Shown piece after piece: positions 1 through 6,502 of a DNA stretch of 10,375 bases (position 1 is the stretch's first letter; each line of letters starts with the position of its first letter). Both the position numbers and the translations under genes were made by a program. This stretch comes from DATARH01 sp050181375 (GTDB lineage Bacteria; Pseudomonadota; Alphaproteobacteria; ATCC43930; CGMCC-115725): assembly GCA_050181375.1 (NCBI GenBank), contig JBFXDF010000133.1:1-10375 (forward strand). The letters are read 5' to 3'. The notes under the pieces are model-generated. The model saw only the letters and a list, made by a program, of their open reading frames with translations. It did no database searches and had not been told where the DNA came from.

Positions 1-4
1 GATC

Positions 5-211
5 ATGAAGCTCAGCGCACGCACCCAGATAAAAGGTCGGATCATCGAGGTCCGCCGCGGCGCGACGACCGCACATGTCCGGATCGATATGGGCAACGGC
101 GTCATTGTCACCTCCTCGATCACCAACGAGGCCGTCGACGACCTTGGCCTCGCCGTCGGCGACGAGGCGATCGCCATCATCAAAGCGTCCGACGTGATGG
201 TGGCAAAGTGA
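5..211 (+). CDS. Single-domain molbindin (Mop/TOBE), molybdate-binding
   Basis: This 68-residue protein is one complete Mop (TOBE) domain. It opens with the family pattern of Leu-Ser-Ala-Arg near the N-terminus followed by an Ile-Lys-Gly-Arg-Ile turn. The later segments resemble molbindins: an Ile-Thr-Asn-Glu-Ala stretch (about residues 39-43), a Leu-Ala-Val-Gly-Asp turn (49-53), and a final Ile-Lys-Ala-Ser-Asp-Val-Met-Val strand (60-67). Stand-alone Mop proteins are cytoplasmic; they assemble into oligomers that bind molybdate or tungstate for storage or homeostasis. The ATG lies only 4 nt into the window, so its ribosome binding site and the operon promoter are not visible. The TGA overlaps the modA GTG in a GTGA junction, which places it as first visible gene of the molybdate operon. 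Family assignment is firm; the storage role is inferred. Confidence 0.88.
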   Translation: MKLSARTQIKGRIIEVRRGATTAHVRIDMGNGVIVTSSITNEAVDDLGLAVGDEAIAIIKASDVMVAK

Positions 212-1017
212 TCGCATCCGGCCGCTTAAGGCGCGGTTTGACCTTTCCGGCGCTCGCCGCTTTGGTTGCCTTTCTGTCGCTGGCCGGACCCGCCCTCGCG
301 CAAGGCGGCAATCCGCTGGTTTTTGCCGCCGCCAGCCTGAAGAACGCTCTCGATGACGCGAACCGGCAATACGAGACCGATACCGGCAAAAAGGCGACGC
401 TCTCATACGCCGCCAGTTCGACCCTTGCGAAACAAATCGAAAGCGGCGCGCCGGCGGAAATTTTCATCTCGGCCGATCGGCGCTGGATGGACTACCTGCA
501 GGACCGCGACCTGGTGCGGCCGAACACTCGCCACGATCTGCTCGGCAACAGCCTCGTCCTGATTGCGCCGGCTGACAGCCCGCTCGAACCCGCCAAAGCA
601 ATGATCGGGCCGGGCTTGCCGCTCGCCAAGATGCTCGGCGGCGGCCGGCTCGCCGTGGCCGAGCCGAATTCGGTTCCGGCCGGGATTTATGGGAAGGCTG
701 CGCTGATAAAACTCGGCGTCTGGGACTCGGTGGCCGGGCGGGTCGCGGCCGCCGAGAACGTGCGCGCCGCGCTGGCGCTCGTCGCACGCGGCGAGGCGCC
801 GCTCGGCATCGTCTACAAGACCGACGCGGCGATCGAGCCTGGCGTCAAGATTGTCGGCACATTCCCGGCGGGCACGCACGAGCCGATCGTCTATCCCCTG
901 GCGCTGACGAAAGCGGCGCGTCCCGAGGCGGCGTCGTTCGCCGCGTATCTGCGCGGTCCGGTCGCGCGCAAGCTGTTCGAGAAGTACGGCTTCACGGTGC
1001 TCGATCAGGAGCGGTGA
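208..1017 (+). CDS. modA: Molybdate ABC transporter substrate-binding protein ModA
   Basis: Periplasmic molybdate (or tungstate) receptor that delivers the oxyanion to ModB. The 269-residue protein begins with a signal peptide: arginines at 6-9, a hydrophobic core at about 11-27, and an Ala-Leu-Ala cleavage site ending at residue 31. The mature part starts with the ModA hallmark Phe-Ala-Ala-Ala-Ser-Leu (39-44). It continues with a Ser-Tyr-Ala-Ala-Ser-Ser segment and a Gly-Ala-Pro-Ala-Glu-Ile-Phe-Ile-Ser-Ala-Asp motif, then Val-Pro-Ala-Gly-Ile-Tyr-Gly and Gly-Ile-Val-Tyr-Lys-Thr-Asp-Ala, all typical of the family's ligand cleft. The GTG start overlaps the molbindin stop (GTGA), and the gene's own TGA overlaps the modB GTG, so translation of the three genes is probably coupled. 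Lack of a lipobox cysteine suggests a soluble periplasmic form, as expected in Gram-negatives. Confidence 0.95.
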   Translation: MIASGRLRRGLTFPALAALVAFLSLAGPALAQGGNPLVFAAASLKNALDDANRQYETDTGKKATLSYAASSTLAKQIESGAPAEIFISADRRWMDYLQDRDLVRPNTRHDLLGNSLVLIAPADSPLEPAKAMIGPGLPLAKMLGGGRLAVAEPNSVPAGIYGKAALIKLGVWDSVAGRVAAAENVRAALALVARGEAPLGIVYKTDAAIEPGVKIVGTFPAGTHEPIVYPLALTKAARPEAASFAAYLRGPVARKLFEKYGFTVLDQER

Positions 1018-1718
1018 GCCCGCTGCTCGACTTCTCCGCCGACGAGATTACGGCGATCCGCCTGTCGCTGTGGGTGGCGTCCTGGGCCGTCGCTTGCAGC
1101 CTGCCGGTGGCGCTTGCGATTGCGCTGCTGCTGGCCCGCGTCAATTTCTGGGGCAAGTCGGCGCTCAACGTCCTGGTCCATCTGCCGCTCGTGTTGCCGC
1201 CCGTCGTGACCGGCTATGTGCTGCTGTTGCTGTTCGGCCGCAAAGGTCCGCTCGGCCGTTTGCTCGCCGAATACCTCGGCCTGGTCTTCGCATTCCGCTG
1301 GACCGGTGCCGCGCTGGCCTGCGCCGTCATGGGGTTTCCGCTGATGGTGCGCGCGATCCGGCTGTCGCTCGACGCGGTCGATCGCCGTCTCGAAGACGCC
1401 GCCGGTACGCTGGGAGCCGGCACAGTCTGGGTATTTTTGACCGTGACCCTGCCGCTGATCCTGCCCGGCGTGCTCGCCGGGATGATCCTGTCCTTCGCGC
1501 GCGCCTTTGGCGAATTCGGCGCGACGATCACCTTCGTGTCGAACATTCCCGGCGAGACGCAGACCCTGCCGACCGCGATCTACACGCTGACCCAGGTGCC
1601 GGGTGGCGAGGTCGGCGCGTTGCGCCTGACCCTGGTCGCCGTCGTGATCTCGATGGCGGCATTGTTCGCCTCGGAGCGGGTGGTCGAGCGCGCCGCCCGC
1701 CGCGCCCTCGGGCATTAG
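1014..1718 (+). CDS. modB: Molybdate ABC transporter permease ModB
   Basis: Inner-membrane permease of the molybdate importer; works as a dimer with two ModC subunits. The 234-residue length and the pattern of about five hydrophobic helices (roughly residues 15-40, 52-74, 92-113, 146-165 and 203-220) match ModB. The cytoplasmic EAA loop that contacts ModC is clear at about 127-146: Glu-Asp-Ala-Ala-Gly-Thr-Leu-Gly-Ala-Gly, followed by Val-Thr-Leu-Pro-Leu-Ile-Leu-Pro-Gly. It is followed by the family-typical Phe-Ala-Arg-Ala-Phe-Gly-Glu-Phe-Gly-Ala-Thr-Ile (161-172). The GTG start overlaps the modA TGA by 4 nt; modC follows after 12 nt. Start choice rests on this coupling and on the full family length. 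Confidence 0.95.
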   Translation: MSPLLDFSADEITAIRLSLWVASWAVACSLPVALAIALLLARVNFWGKSALNVLVHLPLVLPPVVTGYVLLLLFGRKGPLGRLLAEYLGLVFAFRWTGAALACAVMGFPLMVRAIRLSLDAVDRRLEDAAGTLGAGTVWVFLTVTLPLILPGVLAGMILSFARAFGEFGATITFVSNIPGETQTLPTAIYTLTQVPGGEVGALRLTLVAVVISMAALFASERVVERAARRALGH

Positions 1719-1730
1719 GATCGTACCGAC

Positions 1731-2870
1731 GTGATTGAGGTCGCGGCCCGGCATCGCCTCGGCGGCTTCTCGCTCGACGCGACATTCGCCGCCGAGGGCG
1801 GATTGACCGCGCTATTTGGCCGCTCCGGCTCGGGCAAGACATCGCTGGTCAACATCATCGCCGGGCTGATCCGCCCGGAGCACGGCCGTGTCGTCGCCGA
1901 TCGGGAGACGCTGACCGACACCGAGCGCGGGATTTTCGTGCCCCCGAAAAGGCGCCGGGTAGGGTATGTCTTTCAGGAGGGCCGGCTGTTTCCGCACATG
2001 ACGGTGCGGCAGAATCTGCTCTACGGACGCTGGTTCGCGCCGGAAGGCGGCCGCGCCGGCGAGATTGATCATGTGATCGAGATGCTCGGGATCGGCGGGT
2101 TGCTCCGCCGCCGCCCGGCGAATTTGTCCGGCGGCGAGAAGCAGCGCGTCGCGATCGGCCGTGCGCTACTTTCGCGCCCACGGCTGCTCGTCATGGACGA
2201 GCCGCTCGCCGCGCTCGACGAGGCGCGCAAGGCCGAGATCCTGCCCTATATAGAGCGGCTGCGCGATGAGGTCCGCGTGCCGATCGTCTATGTCAGCCAC
2301 GCGATTGCCGAGGTCGCGCGGCTTGCCACGACGCTGGTCGTGCTATCGGAAGGACGGGTCGCGGCGGTCGGCCCGACGGCTTCGGTGATGGGCCGCATCG
2401 ACCTGTTTCCGCTGACCGGCCGCGCCGAGGCCGGTGCGATCCTCGCCACCAGGCTCGCCAGGCATGATGACGCGTTCGGGCTGACGGTGCTGCGCGCCTC
2501 CGCCGGCGAATTGCGCGTGCCGCATCTGGAGATGCCGGTCGGCGCGGCGTTGCGCGTCCGGATCCGCGCCCGCGACGTGATGATCGCACTTTCCCCGCCC
2601 GAAGGCCTCAGTGCGCTGAACGTGTTGCCCGGCATCGTCGCCGAGATCGGCCACTCGGACGGGGCCGTCGGCGCCATTGTCGATATCAGGCTCGATTGCG
2701 CCGGCGAACCGCTGATCGCGCGATTGACTCGCCGCTCGGTCGAGAAGCTCGGTCTCGAACCAGGACGACCGGTCTACGCCGTTATCAAGAGCATCGCCTT
2801 CGATCACCACGCCTTCGCCGGTGCTCCGCCGTTCTCCCCCGGCGCTGACGCCGAGACACGGCATGGGTGA
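1731..2870 (+). CDS. modC: Molybdate ABC transporter ATP-binding protein ModC
   Basis: Cytoplasmic ATPase that powers molybdate import through ModB. In the 379 residues the ABC domain has Walker A (Gly-Arg-Ser-Gly-Ser-Gly-Lys-Thr, 30-37), Q-loop Gln82, the signature Leu-Ser-Gly-Gly-Glu-Lys-Gln (132-138), Walker B Leu-Leu-Val-Met-Asp-Glu (152-157), the D-loop Ala-Leu-Asp (161-163) and the switch His190. A C-terminal TOBE/Mop-type domain runs from about 295 to 357, beginning Leu-Asn-Val-Leu-Pro-Gly-Ile-Val, as in ModC but not in most other importers. This domain is the regulatory oxyanion-binding module and resembles the separate molbindin at the head of the operon. The GTG start lies 12 nt after modB. 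The stop is immediately followed by a long C-run; the protein ends at a normal family length before it, so the tract does not affect the product. Confidence 0.95.
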   Translation: MIEVAARHRLGGFSLDATFAAEGGLTALFGRSGSGKTSLVNIIAGLIRPEHGRVVADRETLTDTERGIFVPPKRRRVGYVFQEGRLFPHMTVRQNLLYGRWFAPEGGRAGEIDHVIEMLGIGGLLRRRPANLSGGEKQRVAIGRALLSRPRLLVMDEPLAALDEARKAEILPYIERLRDEVRVPIVYVSHAIAEVARLATTLVVLSEGRVAAVGPTASVMGRIDLFPLTGRAEAGAILATRLARHDDAFGLTVLRASAGELRVPHLEMPVGAALRVRIRARDVMIALSPPEGLSALNVLPGIVAEIGHSDGAVGAIVDIRLDCAGEPLIARLTRRSVEKLGLEPGRPVYAVIKSIAFDHHAFAGAPPFSPGADAETRHG

Positions 2871-2931
2871 CCCACCCCCCCCCCCCCGCTGCCGTACGCG
2901 GGGACCGGTGTCGACCGCAGGCTTATGCCAG
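2871..2931. other. Convergent intergenic spacer with C13 homopolymer
   Basis: This 61-nt gap separates the converging ends of modC and the MFS gene. It begins with CCCA and then an uninterrupted run of 13 C (2875-2887). Downstream are only short dyads, such as a 4-bp stem CGGT/ACCG around 2907-2918. I see no convincing rho-independent terminator: no strong GC stem followed by a T-run on either strand. No gene is present. Confidence 0.7.
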
Positions 2932-4122
2932 TCAGTTTCCTGTGCTTGTCAGCGCCCGCTGCGGCACCCGACGCGCCCGCAGCAGCAGCAGCGAGGCGAA
3001 CGCAGACAGGCACAGCCCGGCTGTGACAAGGACCGCCTCGCCGCCGATCCACGCAATCAGCAGCCCGAACAGCAGCGGCGCGCTGGCCTCGGCGATCCGC
3101 GTCGGAACCGACAGGATGCCGTTGCGCCGTCCGTATCCGGCCGGTCCGAAAATCGCCAGCGGCAGGGTGCCCTTGGCAATCGTGATCATGCCGTTGCCGG
3201 CCCCGTGCAGCACTGCGAACACGGCCGCCCCGGCCGGGCCGAGCGCGACCAGGAACACGGCGCCGAGCGGGTGAAGCAGCGAGGCGACACGCGCCGAGAT
3301 CAGCGGATGAAACGAGCGCAACAGTCCGAATTCGGCAATCCGCGCCCCGACCTGGGCCGGCCCGACCAGCGCCGCCGCGGCGATCGCCGCGACTTCGGTC
3401 GTCCCCATCCCGTGCAGCAATCCGGGCAGATGCGCCGACAACGCGCCGGAAACAAAGCGGGTCGCCGAGAAGAAAAAGGCAAGGATCGCCATCGCGCCGG
3501 GCGGCGCGCCGGCATCGGCTGCGACCGCTGGTGCTCCCGGATTTGGCGCGGGCAGCGGTGGTGCCGGCGGTATCGCCCATAGATTGAGCGGCATCGCGAT
3601 GCACAGGTTGACCGCGGCCCAGATCAGGCACGCCTCGCGCCAGCCGAGAGAATGCTCCAGCCACGCCGTCACCGGCCAGCCGACCGTGCTCGCGAACCCG
3701 GCGATCAGCGTGATGCCGGTGATCGGTCCCCGCGCCTCGCGCCCATAGAGCCGGGTCAGCGCCGCAAACGCGGGGTCATACAACCCCATCGCCATGCCGA
3801 TACCGAGCGCGACCCAGGCCAGCGCCAGGCTCGCGACCCCCTGCGCCAGCCCCAGCAACGCAAGGCCCGCGGCCAATACGACATTCGAGGTGATCAGCAC
3901 CGCGCGTCCGCCGTGCCGGTCGATCAGCTGTCCGACATAGGGCGCGGTCGCCGCCGACAGCAGCAGCGCCGCCGAGAACAAGCCGAAAAACAGCGTCGGC
4001 GCGATGCCGAGCGCCGCGGCGATCGGCGCGCCCAGTATCGCCGGCATGTAGAAGCTCGACGCCCAGGCCAGGGTCTGCGTGGTGCCGAGCCCGGCGACAA
4101 CAAAAGCCCTGTGCCGGTTCAC
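2932..4122 (-). CDS. MFS transporter, substrate unknown
   Basis: A 396-residue integral membrane protein with the two-halves layout of major facilitator superfamily carriers, about twelve hydrophobic segments. The loop after the second helix holds the MFS motif A, Gly-Gln-Leu-Ile-Asp-Arg-His-Gly-Gly-Arg (64-73). A Pro/Ala-rich cytoplasmic linker (about 185-210) separates the halves. The reading frame stays open far upstream, but that extension lies inside the methyltransferase gene and is arginine-rich, not MFS-like. Two tandem GTG codons at 4125 and 4122 follow a GAGGGAAGG ribosome site just after the methyltransferase stop. I chose 4122 because its spacing from GAGG (8 nt) is better; 4125 is nearly as likely. 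It is the third gene of the operon. Substrate and direction of transport cannot be deduced; the family suggests an organic anion or small metabolite. Confidence 0.88.
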   Translation of the reverse strand: MNRHRAFVVAGLGTTQTLAWASSFYMPAILGAPIAAALGIAPTLFFGLFSAALLLSAATAPYVGQLIDRHGGRAVLITSNVVLAAGLALLGLAQGVASLALAWVALGIGMAMGLYDPAFAALTRLYGREARGPITGITLIAGFASTVGWPVTAWLEHSLGWREACLIWAAVNLCIAMPLNLWAIPPAPPLPAPNPGAPAVAADAGAPPGAMAILAFFFSATRFVSGALSAHLPGLLHGMGTTEVAAIAAAALVGPAQVGARIAEFGLLRSFHPLISARVASLLHPLGAVFLVALGPAGAAVFAVLHGAGNGMITIAKGTLPLAIFGPAGYGRRNGILSVPTRIAEASAPLLFGLLIAWIGGEAVLVTAGLCLSAFASLLLLRARRVPQRALTSTGN

Positions 4123-4132
4123 CACCCTTCCC

Positions 4133-4849
4133 TCATTCCGGCAGGACGCGCCAGACGACGCCCTCGCGCGCCTCGCGATCCTCCAATTCGCGACTGGTCG
4201 GCACCTCGTAGCGCGCCAGTTCCTCGAGGCCGGAGCGCGGCAGATAGGCGCGTCCGGGGTCGCCGAGCAGCGCTGTCCGGCCACGGCCGGCAATGCGGCG
4301 CAGCAGACCGATGATGCGCCGCGACATCAGCTCCTCGTAACAGACATCGCCGGCGAGCGCGACGCCCCACCCGGCCGCCGCGCGGTCGAGCAGGTCGCGC
4401 GTCTCGACCGCGATCGCGACGCCGTTCAGCGCAGTATTCAGCTTGATCGCGGCGGCCGCGAACGGGTCGATCTCGGCGGCGACGACCCGTCTTGCGCCGG
4501 CCATCGCTGCCGCGATCGCGACAATGCCCGAGCCGGAACCGATATCCAGCGCCTCGCGCCCGCGCACCACGTCCGGATTGTCCAGAATATAGCGCGCCAG
4601 CGCCTGCCCCCCGGCCCAGGCAAAAGCCCAGAACGGCGGCGGCACCGAACCGCGCGACAGGCTGTCCTCCGTGGCCTGCCAGATCGGCGTCACCTCGGTG
4701 GCGAGATGCAGTGCAATCTCCGGGACCAGCGGCGGCTTTCCAATCGCGGTGTTGCGGCGAACGAAATCGGTTGGATCGGTGCCTGGCTCTGTCCACCCGG
4801 CGAGGCTCGCCCCCGTCTTGCCGGCCGGCGCCATTGCGGCGGCACTCAC
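4133..4849 (-). CDS. ETFB lysine methyltransferase-like protein (METTL20 family)
   Basis: A 238-residue SAM-dependent class I methyltransferase. Motif I is Leu-Asp-Ile-Gly-Ser-Gly-Ser-Gly (101-108) and the acidic residue ending strand 2 is Glu126. A family-type Gly-Asp-Val-Cys-Tyr-Glu (167-172) stands where METTL20 has Gly-Asp-Met-Phe-Tyr-Asp. Upstream of motif I the segment Gly-Gly-Gln-Ala-Leu-Ala-Arg-Tyr-Ile-Leu-Asp-Asn-Pro (80-92), and later Leu-Leu-Gly-Asp-Pro-Gly-Arg (194-200), closely match, from memory, human METTL20. That enzyme trimethylates lysines of the electron transfer flavoprotein beta subunit. The GTG at 4849 overlaps the SDR stop as GTGA; an ATG at 4834 is an alternative but has no ribosome site. 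Older annotation may label such proteins as ribosomal L11 or nicotinamide N-methyltransferases. The family is fairly sure; the substrate is inferred, and no ETF gene lies in the window. Confidence 0.82.
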   Translation of the reverse strand: MSAAAMAPAGKTGASLAGWTEPGTDPTDFVRRNTAIGKPPLVPEIALHLATEVTPIWQATEDSLSRGSVPPPFWAFAWAGGQALARYILDNPDVVRGREALDIGSGSGIVAIAAAMAGARRVVAAEIDPFAAAAIKLNTALNGVAIAVETRDLLDRAAAGWGVALAGDVCYEELMSRRIIGLLRRIAGRGRTALLGDPGRAYLPRSGLEELARYEVPTSRELEDREAREGVVWRVLPE

Positions 4850-5628
4850 ATCGCCATCCAGCCGCCATCGACATTGTAGCAGGCGCCGGTTACGTAGCTG
4901 GCCCGCTCGGATAGCAGCCAGACGACCATCTCGGCGATTTCGCCGGGCTGACCCATGCGGCCCAGCGGCGTGTTCCGCATGATCGCCTCGCCTCGACGCT
5001 GCCGCACTTCCTCGGTCATGCGGGTCTCGATATAGCCGGGGCAGACCGCATTGACGCGGATTTTGGCATCGGCGTATTCGAGCGCCGCGGTCTTGGTCAG
5101 CCCAAGCACGCCGTGCTTCGCCGCGACATAGGCCGACGAGGTCGGCAGCCCGACCAGCCCGGCGATCGACCCGGTATTGACGATAGATCCGCCGCCATGG
5201 TTCAGCATGTGGCGGATTTCCTCCTTCATGCACAGCCAGACGCCCTTGAGATTGACCGCGATCATCCGGTCGAAGCTTTCCTCCGACCATTCCGCGGTCT
5301 TCAGGCCCGCGGCGTCGACCTGATAGCCGGCGATCCCGGCATTGTTGAAGGCGCAGTCGAGCCTCCCATAAGCGCTCAGCGTATCGTGGATCATCGCCGC
5401 GACCGCCTCGGCCGAAGTCACGTCCCCGGTCAGCGTGACCGCCTGCCCGCCGGCCTGGTTGATTTGCGCCACCGTGTCGCGTGCCGCGGCGGCATCGTAA
5501 TCGGCGACCGCGAGGCGCGCCCCTTCCCGCACCATTGCGAGCGCGGTCGCCCGGCCGATCCCGCCGCCGCCTCCGGTCACCAGCGCGACCTTGCCGTCGA
5601 GGATTCCAGGTCTTGACCCCTCGGGCAT
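4846..5628 (-). CDS. SDR family NAD(P)-dependent oxidoreductase
   Basis: A 260-residue classical short-chain dehydrogenase/reductase. It has the nucleotide-binding Thr-Gly-Gly-Gly-Gly-Gly-Ile-Gly (18-25), Asn-Asn-Ala-Gly (95-98), Asn126, the catalytic Ser154, and Tyr167-x-x-x-Lys171. Pro-Gly is at 197-198 and the closing Val-Asp-Gly-Gly at 253-256. Asp43 at the end of strand 2 favours NAD(H) over NADP(H). The ATG at 5628 is fixed by an AGGAGG ribosome site 5 nt upstream; the open frame further upstream is GC-shadow sequence, not SDR. It is the first gene of a minus-strand operon, overlapping the methyltransferase by 4 nt. The glucose-1-dehydrogenase or 3-ketoacyl reductase labels often given to this subgroup are not supported by anything specific here; substrate unknown. 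Confidence 0.93.
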   Translation of the reverse strand: MPEGSRPGILDGKVALVTGGGGGIGRATALAMVREGARLAVADYDAAAARDTVAQINQAGGQAVTLTGDVTSAEAVAAMIHDTLSAYGRLDCAFNNAGIAGYQVDAAGLKTAEWSEESFDRMIAVNLKGVWLCMKEEIRHMLNHGGGSIVNTGSIAGLVGLPTSSAYVAAKHGVLGLTKTAALEYADAKIRVNAVCPGYIETRMTEEVRQRRGEAIMRNTPLGRMGQPGEIAEMVVWLLSERASYVTGACYNVDGGWMAM

Positions 5629-5633
5629 CCTTC

Positions 5634-5639
5634 CCTCCT
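5634..5639 (-). promoter_or_regulatory. Ribosome binding site of the SDR gene
   Basis: A perfect AGGAGG on the minus strand, five nt before the ATG at 5628. It decides the start among several in-frame possibilities, because the frame stays open well upstream. A similar GAGGGAAGG precedes the MFS gene of the same operon. Confidence 0.8.
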
Positions 5640-5684
5640 GCCGATTTGTCCACACGATAGCGCGGCGGCGCGTTTGACGACACA

Positions 5685-5696
5685 ATGCGCGCGCAT
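5685..5696. promoter_or_regulatory. 12-bp perfect palindrome in divergent promoter region
   Basis: ATGCGCGCGCAT is a perfect palindrome lying in the 91-nt spacer between the divergent SDR and DUF169 genes, so it could be an operator serving both. On the plus strand a TTGACG hexamer (5674-5679) just precedes it and could be a -35 element, with a weak -10 (CGTTAA or TTAAAG) near 5697-5704. If so the palindrome would sit between the two boxes. No regulator gene is adjacent, and alternating CG sequence is common in such GC-rich DNA, so regulatory meaning is tentative. Confidence 0.3.
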
Positions 5697-5719
5697 CGTT
5701 AAAGCGGAAAGACGAGTTG

Positions 5720-6493
5720 ATGACCGAGGATTGGGGAAAGATCAGCGCCGGTCTCGAACGGCTGCTAAAGCTGCGCTCATTCGTGTTCGGCATGAAATTG
5801 TTCGAAAATCGCGAGGAGATGGAGGCGATCCCACGCATCCGCCGGCCGCAAAACGTCCACACGCTCGACCAGATCGTCGGCCAGGCGGCGCGGCTCGGCT
5901 GGACAATCGGGGTGACGGCCGACAACCTCGTCGGCGCACAGTGCCGCGCCGTCGTCGGGCTCGGCAACGCCAAGGATGCGGCTTGGCGCTCCGGCAAGCA
6001 CATGGTCGGGGTCTGGTACAGCAGCGAGGCGGACGCCACCGCGCATCAGGCGGCGATGGAATGCGTCGAGGACGGGCACTATGAGGCGCTGGCGCTGGCG
6101 CCGCTGGCGAGCGGCCGGCTTGACCCGCCCGACATCGCGCTGTTCTACGCGACCCCCGGCGCGATGATCTATTTTATCAACGGGCTGCAATGGGCGGGCT
6201 ACAAGCGCTTCGACTGGAGCGTGGTCGGCGAGTCGGCCTGCGCCGACTCGTGGGGCCGGGCGCTGAAGACCCGCATGCCGAGCCTGTCGATCCCGTGCTT
6301 CGCCGAGCGCCGCTATGGCGGGGTGCTCGACGACGAGATGCTGATGGCGCTGCCGCCCGATTATCTGCCAAAGGCGATCGCCGGCATGGAGGCCCTGTCA
6401 AAAAACGGGCTGCGCTACCCGTTCCCGCAATACGGCATCCAGCAGGACGTGCGCGCCGGCATGGCGGTCAGCTATCCCGGCCGGGCCGGCTGA
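5720..6493 (+). CDS. DUF169 family protein
   Basis: A 257-residue protein that I recognise as DUF169 (COG2043), a family without an established biochemical role. Features that point there are a Gly-Glu-Ser-Ala-Cys-Ala-Asp-Ser-Trp segment (about 174-182) and a Ser-Ile-Pro-Cys-Phe-Ala-Glu-Arg-Arg-Tyr-Gly-Gly segment (about 194-205). Both hold conserved cysteines and resemble the family's Pro-Cys-x-Gly-(Asp/Glu)-Arg hallmark. There is no signal peptide and no membrane segment, so it is probably cytoplasmic. I chose the ATG at 5720; a TTG immediately before it (5717) is possible but unlikely. A GGAAAGACGAG stretch gives a weak ribosome site. It is followed after 9 nt by the alpha/beta hydrolase, implying co-transcription, and lies divergent to the SDR operon. 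No reaction should be assigned. Confidence 0.85.
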   Translation: MTEDWGKISAGLERLLKLRSFVFGMKLFENREEMEAIPRIRRPQNVHTLDQIVGQAARLGWTIGVTADNLVGAQCRAVVGLGNAKDAAWRSGKHMVGVWYSSEADATAHQAAMECVEDGHYEALALAPLASGRLDPPDIALFYATPGAMIYFINGLQWAGYKRFDWSVVGESACADSWGRALKTRMPSLSIPCFAERRYGGVLDDEMLMALPPDYLPKAIAGMEALSKNGLRYPFPQYGIQQDVRAGMAVSYPGRAG

Positions 6494-6502
6494 CACCCAA
6501 GG

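Noticed and set aside
2821..3582. Plus-strand frame running through the C13 tract, possibly a modC extension by slippage
   Set aside because: ModC is complete at a normal length with its TOBE domain before its stop, which precedes the tract; the downstream frame is an antisense shadow of the MFS gene.
4133..5683. A 516-codon minus-strand open frame that could suggest an SDR-methyltransferase fusion
   Set aside because: Its first half is an arginine-rich shifted frame over the real SDR gene; the SDR motifs lie in another frame with its own stop at 4846.
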